From IMG/VR virus record IMGVR_UViG_3300050821_016564, positions 1 through 47,215 of that record: 47,215 nt of DNA; one strand, 5' to 3'. The notes beneath the pieces are model-generated. The model was not told the origin of the DNA. It was given only the letters and a program-made list of their open reading frames with translations, and searched no databases. The stretch comes from a virus. Positions 14,144-21,669 of this stretch are shown piece by piece. The translations under genes were made by a program, and so were the position numbers. Every line of letters begins with the position of its first letter. Within the stretch, counting starts at the first letter, position 1.

Positions 14144-14359
14144 ATGACCGCGCCCGTACTCGAATGGCGACGCGCTCCGCGCCAGCACGTAGCCCATCTG
14201 TGGCGTGACGGGATCCAGGTCTGTTGGCACCCCAATTCGGGAGGGACCATCGTCGAGTATTTCCCCGTTCCGCTCACCTCCTTTGGAGAGCCGTACGGCC
14301 ATACCTGCGCGTACTGCCGAAAGCACTTTCGACGCGCGAAGAAAGAGCAGGCCGCATGA
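14144..14359 (+). CDS. Small Cys/His protein at start of replication operon
   Basis: 71 aa from ATG 14144 (a GTG two codons earlier is possible). 'HTCAYCRKHF' near the C-terminus plus upstream Cys/His may bind zinc. 4-bp overlap with the replication gene. First gene to the right of attP. Function unknown. Confidence 0.65.
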   Translation: MTAPVLEWRRAPRQHVAHLWRDGIQVCWHPNSGGTIVEYFPVPLTSFGEPYGHTCAYCRKHFRRAKKEQAA

Positions 14360-15087
14360 CACTCGAAGATGAGCGCCTCGCTCTTGCACAAGCCGCCCTC
14401 GAACTTGTCGACAGGATCCTCGACTTCGCCGGCGTGCCGCTGTCTCCGTCGCCCGTTCGCAAGGAGCCCCTCTCGAACGCAGAGAAGTGCCGACGGAGGA
14501 GAGAGGCTAAGCGACACCAAAGCGACACCGCGGACGGTGTCGCGACACCGAAAGCGACACCGAGCGACACCGGGCGGGGGGTAGGGGGGACTCTCTCTCT
14601 TATCTCGGATTTTTCAGAGAAAAAGAGAGAGTCTGAGGTCTTCGCGCGCGAGCCGAGCGACACCGGCGCGACACCGAAAGCGACACCGGCGACACCAGAA
14701 ACGACACCGCTCGGTGTCGCGCCCGATGGCGAACGCTACGTGCGTCTGACCGATGCAATCACGCCAGAGCTCACCGCGGCTGCGCAGCTTGCGACCGTGC
14801 AAGATATCGCGGCGGCGTGGGCGAAGTTCACCGGACACCACGCCGACAAATGGATCCACGTCGCGGGCCAGTGGCAAGTGTGGTGCGTCCGGGAGGCGAA
14901 GAGAGAGCGCGTAGAGCGCGAGAAGCTACGCGCGATTGGCATAGTCAAAGCTCCCGGCGCGATCGATTACGAGGCGCAAGCGCGGGCGAATGCACGAGCG
15001 AGGAAGCAGGCAGCCGAGCGGCCGAAGGAGCCCCCGCTCACGCCGGAAGTTATGGCGCAAACGCTCCGGGAGATCGGACTCAAGTGA
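14356..15087 (+). CDS. Putative replication initiator carrying the origin
   Basis: 243 aa from ATG 14356 (ATGA overlap). The N-terminal helix is followed by a basic patch 'EKCRRRREAKRH'. Residues about 52-125 are a low-complexity S/T/A/P/D region produced by DNA repeats. The C-terminal half (about 130-210) has a helical block 'IAAAWAKFTGHH...W..VAGQWQVWC', like the C-terminal part of phage initiators that meet helicase loaders, then a basic tail. An origin embedded mid-gene is the lambda O arrangement. The initiator role is inferred from origin placement and operon position; no helicase or primase motif is present. Confidence 0.65.
   Translation: MTLEDERLALAQAALELVDRILDFAGVPLSPSPVRKEPLSNAEKCRRRREAKRHQSDTADGVATPKATPSDTGRGVGGTLSLISDFSEKKRESEVFAREPSDTGATPKATPATPETTPLGVAPDGERYVRLTDAITPELTAAAQLATVQDIAAAWAKFTGHHADKWIHVAGQWQVWCVREAKRERVEREKLRAIGIVKAPGAIDYEAQARANARARKQAAERPKEPPLTPEVMAQTLREIGLK
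14511..14720 (+). other. ori: Iteron-type replication origin inside the initiator gene
   Basis: GCGACACC occurs nine times directly (14511, 14522, 14542, 14554, 14564, 14657, 14668, 14680, 14689), once with one change (14701) and twice inverted (14536, 14713). Most neighbours are 9-12 bp apart, one helical turn. Between the two clusters lies a segment of CT runs, AT-richer bases and GA runs (14590-14633) with inverted repeat GACTCTCTC/GAGAGAGTC, a likely unwinding element. The iteron is read in different codon frames in different copies (S-D-T, A-T-P, R-H-Q), so the DNA motif, not the peptide, is conserved. Confidence 0.8.
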
Positions 15088-15344
15088 GCTGCAAGATCCT
15101 CACACCGGAAGGCACGACGGCGACGATGATCCTCTGCTCGCGTGGACGGGGCAGGAGGCAGCAATGCGACACGAGCGGGTGTCGAGGCACGGCGGTCGCG
15201 TTGTGCGACTTCCCGGTCACCGTCTACGGTCGCGCGACAACGTGTAGCCGTCGCATGTGCAAGGCGTGCCGCCACGCGCAGGGTGGCGATCGCGACTTCT
15301 GCCCGCCTCATGATCGGTTGCAGAAAGCGAAGGCGACGCCATGA
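15084..15344 (+). CDS. Multi-Cys zinc-binding phage protein
   Basis: 86 aa, GTGA overlap. Eight or more Cys in pairs: 'QQCDTSGC', 'LCDFPV', 'TCSRRMCKAC', 'FCPPH'. This C..C/C..C..H pattern matches a common uncharacterised phage zinc protein seen beside RusA-like genes. It probably folds around two zinc ions. Role in replication or recombination unknown. Confidence 0.75.
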   Translation: MSCKILTPEGTTATMILCSRGRGRRQQCDTSGCRGTAVALCDFPVTVYGRATTCSRRMCKACRHAQGGDRDFCPPHDRLQKAKATP

Positions 15345-15766
15345 GCTCGCAGCTTCCCCTCGCGGTCACGCTGACGACCCGCCCGTCGGTCTTCTTCGTG
15401 ATCCCCGTGCAGACGAAGAACCCCAGCAATCAAGCGCGCGGAAATTCGCAACGCGCGGCGATGGCGGCGGTGGCTGCCGATGCGAAGCGGCGCAAGATTT
15501 CTTGCCATCACACCCGAGAGGCCATCCGTCGTGCCGGCCTTACGAGAGCGGACCTCGTGCCGGCCGTGGTGACCTTGACACGCGTTTCCTTCGGAAAGCT
15601 CGACGGTCACGACGGCCTACCGCCAGCGCTAAAGCGTGTGGTCGATGGGATCGCCGAAGCTCTCGGCATCGACGACGGGGGGCCCTTCGTCCGGTGGCAG
15701 TACGCGCAGCGTCGCGGGGCGAAGTCGTACTACGCGGTCGAAGTCACGATCGAGCGGATGCGATGA
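15341..15766 (+). CDS. RusA-like Holliday-junction resolvase
   Basis: 141 aa, ATGA overlap. The C-terminal half has 'RVSFGKLDGHDGLPPALKRVVDGIAEALGIDDG', then 'VRWQYAQRR' and a V-x-V-x-I strand. This is the order of RusA-family resolvases (L-D-x-D-N-L, A-x-K, D-G-I, L-G-x-D-D). The first motif reads LDGHDGL instead of LDxDNL, so one canonical Asp/Asn pair is changed. It should resolve branched replication intermediates before packaging. Confidence 0.75.
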   Translation: MSSQLPLAVTLTTRPSVFFVIPVQTKNPSNQARGNSQRAAMAAVAADAKRRKISCHHTREAIRRAGLTRADLVPAVVTLTRVSFGKLDGHDGLPPALKRVVDGIAEALGIDDGGPFVRWQYAQRRGAKSYYAVEVTIERMR

Positions 15767-16039
15767 GCGTCCTTCTTCCCGCCTCCACCGCGCTCCTTCG
15801 CGGCGTGCGCAAAGAGGGTCACGTTCTTCTCGAATGGGATTCGAGCGGCGCTCTTCGATGAGCTCCATACGGTCGGTGACCTTCGCGTGCTGCCGACGAG
15901 CGCGGGCGGCTTCATCGTCTTCCGTGACGGCATGCCCAACAACGAAGGCACGCTAGCCACGGGGTTTCGCACCGAGGACGAAGCGCATGCGGCGCTTGTT
16001 CAGATCGCAGCAAAAACAAGAAAGAAAGGTAAGCCATGA
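15763..16039 (+). CDS. Small phage protein split by an apparent +1 frameshift
   Basis: ATG 15763 (ATGA overlap) opens 32 codons that end at TGA 15859-15861. The adjacent +1 frame has no upstream ATG, GTG or TTG. It nevertheless reads a convincing protein, 'FDELHTVGDLRVLPTSAGG', 'FIVFRDG', 'FRTEDEAHAALVQIAA', and stops at 16037-16039, overlapping the next ATG. Joining the frames near CTT-CGA (about 15853) gives a protein of about 90 aa. The cause may be programmed +1 shifting, an assembly indel or decay. Function unknown. Confidence 0.5.
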
Positions 16040-16215
16040 CCCCCGAGAGCTACTCGCCGGGACAAGTTGCGCACGGTCATCTTGACGAAGTCTTTGCGTC
16101 CAGAACGCAGAAGCGCCGATACGACGGCGCGAGGGCCGAAGCTAACGCGTCTCAATACGCACTCGCCGATAGCAAGTGGCGCTGGAACCCCAAGGGCGCG
16201 CGGTCGGCGTCATGA
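16036..16215 (+). CDS. Small unrecognised protein
   Basis: 59 aa. ATG 16036 has AAGAAAGG 8-10 bases upstream and overlaps the preceding stop. Basic, with 'RTQKRRYDGARAEA' and a Trp-rich end. ATGA overlap with the next gene. No family. Confidence 0.6.
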   Translation: MTPESYSPGQVAHGHLDEVFASRTQKRRYDGARAEANASQYALADSKWRWNPKGARSAS

Positions 16216-16343
16216 CAAGGCGATGCCGACACGGCAACGTCACTTGCCTTCGCTGCATTGAGTGGAGCTGGGTGAAGGGATTCATGTGGCGATGCAACTG
16301 GCCCGACGCGATCTCTATTTTCTATCCGAAAGCAAAAGCGTGA
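16212..16343 (+). CDS. Very small Cys protein
   Basis: 43 aa, ATGA overlap. 'RCRHG..TCLRC' followed by a Trp-rich segment suggests a single zinc knuckle. Supported by coupling and composition only. Confidence 0.5.
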   Translation: MTRRCRHGNVTCLRCIEWSWVKGFMWRCNWPDAISIFYPKAKA

Positions 16344-16373
16344 GTGCGGCTCTGAGCGCTCCGCTCTGGGCTC

Positions 16374-16616
16374 GTGGGCTGCGAGCTCGTGCTCTGCAGA
16401 AGATGCAGCACGAGAACCGTGCGGCGCGCGCGCCTTGCGCTCGTCGTCATCCTTCGACAGGCAGGCCGGCCGGTGTCGCTCATCACGATCCATCGGTGGT
16501 CGCGCGAGATGCAGGGGCAAGCCTACCTCTGGGCCCGCGCCTTCCTCGAAGGTCGCGAAGACGTTCCCCCGCCGCCGTTCGTCGCCGACCCAATGCCGCG
16601 CATGGTGCGACCGTGA
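16374..16616 (+). CDS. Small protein with N-terminal CxxC and helix
   Basis: 80 aa from GTG 16374, the only start in frame. 'CELVLCRRC' at the N-terminus, a basic helix, and 'SREMQGQAYLWARAFLEG' in the second half. GTGA overlap with the membrane protein gene downstream. Function unknown. Confidence 0.6.
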   Translation: MGCELVLCRRCSTRTVRRARLALVVILRQAGRPVSLITIHRWSREMQGQAYLWARAFLEGREDVPPPPFVADPMPRMVRP

Positions 16617-16765
16617 ATCCTTCTTCGTCACCGAAACGGAGCTCGATTCTTTCCACGGTTGGAGCGGCGATCGGCGTCGTGATGATTCTTCTTGCTGCCG
16701 CAGACGGCATCTTGCTTCTCGTCTGTCTCTTCCGGCGCCTACTCATTGACGTGCTGGCGCCGTGA
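16613..16765 (+). CDS. 50-aa single-span membrane protein
   Basis: GTGA overlaps at both ends. A Ser/Lys N-terminus is followed by about 25 hydrophobic residues ('AAIGVVMILLAAADGILLLV') and a basic end, so it is a likely inner-membrane peptide. It lies in the replication operon, not the lysis block. Host-membrane or exclusion functions are possible. Confidence 0.6.
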   Translation: MNPSSSPKRSSILSTVGAAIGVVMILLAAADGILLLVCLFRRLLIDVLAP

Positions 16766-16917
16766 CTGTCACCGAAGACGAATGGTCTATCGCCTGCGCG
16801 AGGACCGTATCGGCCATGGCGTACACCGACCGTCTGCGTTTCTTCCTCCCCCGTCGTTCGTGGCGCGCGCTCCAAGTGTGGCGCGTCCAAGCAAGGAAGG
16901 CCTTCCACGATGAATGA
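16762..16917 (+). CDS. 51-aa basic protein
   Basis: GTG 16762 overlaps the previous stop; the 3' end overlaps the next ATG by 8 bp. C-terminal half basic with Trp/Arg ('RSWRALQVWRVQARK'), possibly nucleic-acid or membrane-surface binding. No family. Confidence 0.5.
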   Translation: MTVTEDEWSIACARTVSAMAYTDRLRFFLPRRSWRALQVWRVQARKAFHDE

Positions 16918-17521
16918 CCTCGATGAGATCTACACGCGCGAGTGGTACCGTTTTGACTTCGAAGGCCTACAGCCGGAGTTCGATCTTGTAGGCGATGCCA
17001 TCGCGCGAGCATTCCCTGGCGTCGAGTATTCGGTCGATGCGGGTTGCGGTCCGGGCATGCTGGTACGCCGCCTCGCGCACCGGGGGCTTATGACGTGGGG
17101 CTTCGAGGGATCGACGCATGCTCTCGACTACGCAAGAGAGTTCGCTCCCGAGACCAATTGGTCGGCGCTCATCGCGCACGCCGACTTGCGTAGCCTTTCC
17201 ACCCTGAATCATTTTCACAATGAGCACCGACGCCCGGAGCTCGTGATCTGCACCGAGGTCCTCGAGCACGTTGAAGTCCAACATGCCGAGCGCGTCGTAC
17301 AGCTTCTCTGTTCGCCGATGGCCCCGGTTGTCGTGACCGCTGCCCCCCCTGGCCAGGACGGCCATCATCACGTGAACTGCCAACCGCCCGCGTATTGGAT
17401 CTCGCTCTTTGAAGCGCAAGGAGCCTTCTACGACGGCGATCTAACGAATGAGATGGCGCGCCGATGGTCTGGGCTCAAGCGCCTTTCGCACATGGTCCGC
17501 AACGTCATGGTGTTCCGATGA
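16910..17521 (+). CDS. Class I SAM-dependent methyltransferase
   Basis: 203 aa. Rossmann motif I 'VDAGCGPGMLV' near residue 43, an acidic end of strand two ('FEGS'), and 'VICTEVLEHVE' near residue 115, as in small-molecule and lipid/sugar methyltransferases. A late 'HHHVNCQPPAYW' segment resembles the C-terminal part of glycan-cassette methyltransferases. No DNA-methylase motif (NPPY/DPPY) is seen. It opens a cassette with a second methyltransferase, three GT-like genes and an epimerase, so sugar O-methylation or a cap on a glycan is the favoured role. Confidence 0.85.
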   Translation: MNDLDEIYTREWYRFDFEGLQPEFDLVGDAIARAFPGVEYSVDAGCGPGMLVRRLAHRGLMTWGFEGSTHALDYAREFAPETNWSALIAHADLRSLSTLNHFHNEHRRPELVICTEVLEHVEVQHAERVVQLLCSPMAPVVVTAAPPGQDGHHHVNCQPPAYWISLFEAQGAFYDGDLTNEMARRWSGLKRLSHMVRNVMVFR

Positions 17522-18075
17522 GCTGGGAGCAGGTCCCCGGCTGGCACGACTGGGGGTGGCTGCTCGATGAGGTCGTGCGCACTGCGCCGAAGGAAGCGAT
17601 CCTCGTAGAGATCGGCGTTGCGTTCGGCAAGTCGCTCGCGCATCTCATCGTTCTCGCGGCGGCGCGGCCCGATCTGCGCATCTTCGGCGTCGATCCGTGG
17701 CTTCCCCAAGACTGGGTAGAGCGCGACTGCGGGCCGTACATGACGGCGCCTGGTGGGTTTTTCGGGAACTTTCTTGATCAAATCCGGACGCATTGCCCCG
17801 AAGTCCTCGAGCGGGCGAACGTCCTACGTGCGACGTCCGAACGCGCGGCGCGCATGTTTTCGCACGAGGAGTGCCACTTCGTATACCTCGATGGCGACCA
17901 CTCCGAAGAGGCCGTGAGGGCCGATATAGCCGCGTGGCTTCCGAAGATTGCGCCGGGAGGAATGATCGCCGGGCACGACTTCGGGGGAGACCATACCGGC
18001 GTCGAGCCCGCGGTGCGCGCGGCCTTCGGGACGAGGTTCGTAACTCGCGGTTCAACCTGGATGGTGCGGCCGTGA
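17518..18075 (+). CDS. Second SAM-dependent methyltransferase (TylF/MT24-like)
   Basis: 185 aa, ATGA overlap. 'LVEIGVAFGKSLAHL' (motif I with an acidic residue and G-x-G-like loop), 'IFGVDPW', then 'CHFVYLDGDHSEEAV' and 'PGGMIAGHDF'. The D-G-D-H block is typical of the metal-dependent sugar O-methyltransferase class 24 group. Its position straight after another methyltransferase suggests two steps on one glycan. Confidence 0.85.
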   Translation: MSWEQVPGWHDWGWLLDEVVRTAPKEAILVEIGVAFGKSLAHLIVLAAARPDLRIFGVDPWLPQDWVERDCGPYMTAPGGFFGNFLDQIRTHCPEVLERANVLRATSERAARMFSHEECHFVYLDGDHSEEAVRADIAAWLPKIAPGGMIAGHDFGGDHTGVEPAVRAAFGTRFVTRGSTWMVRP

Positions 18076-18200
18076 GGTGGATTGACGATCACTGGCTGGA
18101 CCTCGCCTTCGCTTGTTTCATCGTCGTGCAGGTGTGCGGGCTCCTAAGCCAGATCCTGCATGCCTGTTTCCCTTCACTCCAAGGAGCTCCCCCCCCATGA
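18072..18200 (+). CDS. 42-aa single-span membrane protein
   Basis: GTGA overlap at the start and ATGA at the end. One hydrophobic helix ('LAFACFIVVQVCGLLSQIL') with three Cys, then a Pro-rich end. It sits between the methyltransferase and a glycosyltransferase and may anchor the cassette enzymes at the membrane. Function unknown. Confidence 0.55.
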   Translation: MRWIDDHWLDLAFACFIVVQVCGLLSQILHACFPSLQGAPPP

Positions 18201-18997
18201 CGTTCTCTCTCTCGATTTCGCATACTCCGTGGCGGCCTGACCGCGTGGTCGCTCTTCGCGAGATGATGATGGTGCTCACGCCGTTGGCGCACGGCATCCC
18301 GTTCTTCCTGAACGACGTTGACTATCGCGGCAAGGATTGGCAGCAAGCGAAAGTGACATGGGCGCTCGACCAATGGCGATGGCATCTCTCCACGTCCGCG
18401 ACGCATCACGTGCTCATGACGGACGACTTGGCGATCGCGCCGGGCTTTTGGATGGCCCTCGACGCGATGGTGACCGCATGCCCGAACGGAGCGATCGGTC
18501 TTCTATCGAATCACCCCGCGGGACCTCGGCTCGTGGCGGAGGGCTATCGCTGGTACCGCTGCGGATGTTGGATCGTCGGGCCTGCCTACGTCGTTCCACG
18601 TGAAACGCTCGATGGCTTCGTGAAGTGGTACGAGGCGCTTCCCGACGGCCCGCACAATCAAGAAGGCACGAAGGCGTACCGCAACGACGACTCAAGCTTG
18701 AACGAATTTCTGTCGCAGACGCGTCGGAACTCGTATCACCCCCTTCCCACGATCGTGGAACATCGTGGCGATCTACCGAGCACCGTCGGCCACGGAGACA
18801 AGTACTCACGTGAGCGCCTGAGCTGGCGGCAGGTGCAGAAGACCTACGACGACCCCGCCGAACCTAAGGGCTTTGCTTGGAAGGCAATGGCGGTGGCCTT
18901 CGATCTTGTGGCGATGGCGAGGCCGAACTATTGGCGCGAGAAAGGTGGCCCCGAAGAGGCACCGTTGCTTAGCGTTGGCAATCCGGAGGACGCATGA
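18197..18997 (+). CDS. Glycosyltransferase-like protein 1
   Basis: 266 aa from ATG 18197. An N-terminal strand is followed by 'HVLMTDDLAIAPGFWMAL', where T-D-D takes the place of a DxD metal/nucleotide-sugar site. Later come 'GAIGLLSNHPAG', 'CGCWIVGPAYVVPRE', 'NDDSSLNEFL' and 'PLPTIVEH'. The order matches GT25-like phage glycosyltransferases and the paralog at 20060 ('LQDDCLVPPNFW', 'PIPTIVKH'). It likely transfers a sugar onto a surface or virion glycan. Donor and acceptor unknown. Confidence 0.75.
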   Translation: MTFSLSISHTPWRPDRVVALREMMMVLTPLAHGIPFFLNDVDYRGKDWQQAKVTWALDQWRWHLSTSATHHVLMTDDLAIAPGFWMALDAMVTACPNGAIGLLSNHPAGPRLVAEGYRWYRCGCWIVGPAYVVPRETLDGFVKWYEALPDGPHNQEGTKAYRNDDSSLNEFLSQTRRNSYHPLPTIVEHRGDLPSTVGHGDKYSRERLSWRQVQKTYDDPAEPKGFAWKAMAVAFDLVAMARPNYWREKGGPEEAPLLSVGNPEDA

Positions 18998-19170
18998 ACA
19001 AGCTCAATGACGATCGCGACCGAGCGGAGTGGTTGCAATGTCTCCAGGCCGCTGCCGTATTGGAAGGTCGCATCCCTTCGCAGGAAGGGCTCGTCACTGG
19101 ACAAGACGTCGAGCTCGCGTGCACGACTACGGATTGGCTCTTTGAGGAGTTTCGAAGGCGGTGCGCGTGA
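18994..19170 (+). CDS. 58-aa unrecognised protein in glycan cassette
   Basis: ATG 18994 overlaps the previous stop. Acidic, helical, two Cys, a single domain without motifs. Coupled to the epimerase gene downstream. Confidence 0.6.
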   Translation: MNKLNDDRDRAEWLQCLQAAAVLEGRIPSQEGLVTGQDVELACTTTDWLFEEFRRRCA

Positions 19171-20063
19171 TGCGGGTGGCAGTAACCGGCGGCGCCGGCT
19201 TCGTGGGTAGCGCCATCGTCCGCTCGCTTCTCGCGGCTGGCCATCACGTCCTCGTCGTCGACGATCTCTCGACCGGCAAGGTTGGAAACATCGAAGGGCT
19301 CGCGTGCGACTTTCACCACGTGGACGCCGGAAGCGCGCTGTATTCGAGCTGCGAAGCTGTCGTCCACGCCGCGGCCTATCCCGACGTCTCGCAGAACTGG
19401 AAGCATCCACGTGAGAGAGCGCGTCAGTGGCAGAGCAATGCGGAGCTCACCCGCCGTGTCCTCGAGCGCGAGATTCCGCTTGGCTGCCGCTTCGTGCTGC
19501 TCTCCACCTGTTCGGTCTACGGCGGCGGCCGTGTCGACGAGAGCGCCATCCCACGGGCGACCTCGCCTTACGCCGCCTCGAAGATCGCGGCCGAAGCTCT
19601 CGTCTCCGCATATACCGAGGCGGGGCGAATCGACGGCGTGACGCTACGCCTCGTGAACGTCGTGGGCCCACGCTATGGCCACGGGCACATCGCGGACTTC
19701 GTGCGAATGGCGCGCGAGGGGCATGTGCACGCCCTGGACGACGGGCGCAAAGCGAAGAGCTTCGTGCACGCGGACGACGTCGCCGCCTGCGTCCGCGACT
19801 GCATCGAGTCCCCCCAGTGCGGCCCGACTGGCCGTATCGGCAACGTGTCAAGCGCCGTGTGTTGGAGCTGGCGCGACACTGTCGGCGTCATGCGTTCGAT
19901 GCGCCCCGATCTAGCCTTTGAGCTCACGCACGAGCAGAGGCGTTCGGGGTGGATTGGCGACCCTGACGAACTGGTCGTCAGCTCGCATGTCTTCGATGAG
20001 CAGTCGACAAGCGTTGCGGTCGGTGTTGGGCAAGCGCTCGAGTCTCTCGGGTGGATGAAGTGA
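19170..20063 (+). CDS. NAD-dependent epimerase/dehydratase (extended SDR)
   Basis: 297 aa from ATG 19170 (GTG 19161 or 19167 also in frame). N-terminal 'VAVTGGAGFVGSAIV' is the T-G-x-x-G-x-x-G NAD site, with 'VVDDLSTGK' at strand two. The catalytic Ser region is 'LLSTCSVYGGG' and the Y-x-x-x-K motif is 'YAASK'. 'RLVNVVGPRYG' and 'FVHADDVA' are typical of UDP-sugar 4-epimerases and relatives. It probably makes the nucleotide sugar used by neighbouring transferases. Exact substrate not readable. Confidence 0.9.
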   Translation: MRVAVTGGAGFVGSAIVRSLLAAGHHVLVVDDLSTGKVGNIEGLACDFHHVDAGSALYSSCEAVVHAAAYPDVSQNWKHPRERARQWQSNAELTRRVLEREIPLGCRFVLLSTCSVYGGGRVDESAIPRATSPYAASKIAAEALVSAYTEAGRIDGVTLRLVNVVGPRYGHGHIADFVRMAREGHVHALDDGRKAKSFVHADDVAACVRDCIESPQCGPTGRIGNVSSAVCWSWRDTVGVMRSMRPDLAFELTHEQRRSGWIGDPDELVVSSHVFDEQSTSVAVGVGQALESLGWMK

Positions 20064-20743
20064 TCACGATCGCCCTGGCGGTGCCTCATGCCGCCTGGAT
20101 TCCCGAGCGTGTAGCGAGCATGACGCGGCTCCGATGGCAGCTCGGGATCGGCGAGAACGTCGATGAGCTGCCGGAGGGCTTGGCTCACTACCGAGCCTTC
20201 ACGGAGCGCGAGGCGAATCACGAGTGGAGCGAGAGGCTGTGGACCTGGCTCGCCACTGGCGACCAGACGCATTGCCTACAGCTCCAAGACGACTGCCTTG
20301 TTCCCCCGAATTTCTGGGCCGCGCTGAGCGCGCTCCTCGCCGCGTTCCCTCGCCAGGTCATTTGCTTCCAGTCGGTGCATGTCGCGGCCCGAGCTCTGGC
20401 GGAAGAAGGAGAGCGTGGGTACACGACGAGCGAGCACTTGATTGGCGTCGCTTATTGCCTCCCGCGCGAGCTCCTCGTCGAGTTCCTCGGGTGGCGGCGA
20501 ACGAAGCTCAAGCCAGGGGCTATCGAGGCCATCTCGGAGGATACGCTCATGGCTGCGTGGTGCCTTGCGACCGGTCACCGCGTCTTCCACCCGATCCCAA
20601 CGATCGTCAAGCACGACGTCTCCAAGGCGAGTACGTACGGCAACGACGACCACGAGGCGCGCGTCTCGCCTGTGCCATGGGATGTCGAGGGCGCTCCGTG
20701 GACGCTCACCGACTTGGAGCGCGAGGAGTTTTGGCGCCAATGA
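20060..20743 (+). CDS. Glycosyltransferase-like protein 2 (paralog of 18197 gene)
   Basis: 227 aa. GTG 20060 gives the usual 4-bp overlap; GTG 20051 adds three residues. Strand 'ITIALAVPH', 'LQLQDDCLVPPNFWAAL' (D-D-C site), 'GVAYCLPRELL', 'EDTLMAAWC', 'PIPTIVKHDVSKAST'. It shares order and motifs with glycosyltransferase-like protein 1, so the two probably arose by duplication within this lineage and diverged in specificity. Confidence 0.75.
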   Translation: MITIALAVPHAAWIPERVASMTRLRWQLGIGENVDELPEGLAHYRAFTEREANHEWSERLWTWLATGDQTHCLQLQDDCLVPPNFWAALSALLAAFPRQVICFQSVHVAARALAEEGERGYTTSEHLIGVAYCLPRELLVEFLGWRRTKLKPGAIEAISEDTLMAAWCLATGHRVFHPIPTIVKHDVSKASTYGNDDHEARVSPVPWDVEGAPWTLTDLEREEFWRQ

Positions 20744-21660
20744 CCATACGTCACCTCGGCCTAGGATATCGCGGCGGCAACGTCGCTGCCGTCTGCCGGC
20801 AATGGGTCGAAGGCTTCGGTGATGCGGAGTTCCGTCGCGCCATGGCCGACAACGGAACGCGCGAACTTCGCCGTCTCTCGTATTCGCAGCGAGGTCGAGC
20901 GGACTACGAGACGAGGGCGCGGATCCTCGTATGCACCCCGACCCATGGCGGAGTGCATCCTCACCACGCAAAGAGCCTGCTCGAACTCTACATGCGCTTG
21001 GAGGTTGAGGCCGTCCACGGCTTTGAGCTTCTCGCCTCATGGCAGTGGGCGGGAGACATCGTGCGCATCCGCTCTCGTTTCCTCCGGGCGGCGCTTGAGA
21101 CCGACTGCACGCACGTCTTCTTTTTGGACTCGGACGTCGCATGCCGTTCCGATGTTGTCGTCGGGATGGTGAAGACGGGGCACCCGATCGTCTGCGTCCC
21201 ATACCCCAAGCGTGAGGGGCTCAATTGGAAAGCGCTTGCGATTCCTGGCGCGGAGATCCCGCTCAAGGCGCGCGCCTATCGCTATTCGCTCGGCATGAAG
21301 CAAGGCGCTCTCGTTGTCGACGAGCACAACTGCGCGCCCATTGAATGGGGCCCGCTGGGCTGCACGCTCATCGCGCGTTCGGCCATCGAAAGAATGGTCG
21401 AGTACTACCGTGCGCCAGAACACGGCTTGCGATTCCTCGATCGCGTCGCGGGCGTGGACCATCCGACCGTGGCTCTCTTTCAGCTTCTCATCCGTGACGG
21501 CCTCTTGCTGAGTGAAGACCGGAGCTTCTTCCAACGCGCGGCCGATATCGACATTCCGATCCACGTCTATTTCGGCGAGGGCTCGCCCGCCGACCACTAT
21601 GGCGACTACGCGTACGAGGGGCACCTTGGCGCATTTGGGTTGAAGCGCCTGCCTGCGTAG
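20740..21660 (+). CDS. GT-A-like glycosyltransferase 3
   Basis: 306 aa, ATGA overlap. 'ILVCTPTHGGVHPHHAKSLLEL' is a GT-A nucleotide-binding start, and 'THVFFLDSDVACR' carries the D-S-D metal site. 'PIVCVPYPKREGLNW', 'EWGPLGCTLIARSA' and 'EDRSFFQRAADID' complete a pattern seen in phage and bacterial glycosyltransferases with LDSD. Different family from the two others. Last gene of the cassette, 9 bp before a lipoprotein-signal gene. Confidence 0.8.
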   Translation: MTIRHLGLGYRGGNVAAVCRQWVEGFGDAEFRRAMADNGTRELRRLSYSQRGRADYETRARILVCTPTHGGVHPHHAKSLLELYMRLEVEAVHGFELLASWQWAGDIVRIRSRFLRAALETDCTHVFFLDSDVACRSDVVVGMVKTGHPIVCVPYPKREGLNWKALAIPGAEIPLKARAYRYSLGMKQGALVVDEHNCAPIEWGPLGCTLIARSAIERMVEYYRAPEHGLRFLDRVAGVDHPTVALFQLLIRDGLLLSEDRSFFQRAADIDIPIHVYFGEGSPADHYGDYAYEGHLGAFGLKRLPA

Positions 21661-21669
21661 CGTCGGGGG

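Noticed and set aside
12111-14147. Long + frame of 678 codons over the array and attP
   Set aside because: It runs through the int 3' end, six coupled antisense genes and a tRNA half; composition is Arg/Ser/Gly-rich shadow sequence.
14511-14720. Short repeats considered as a CRISPR array
   Set aside because: Units are 8 bp with 1-12 bp gaps, both orientations, inside a coding frame; no CRISPR-like repeat/spacer sizes.
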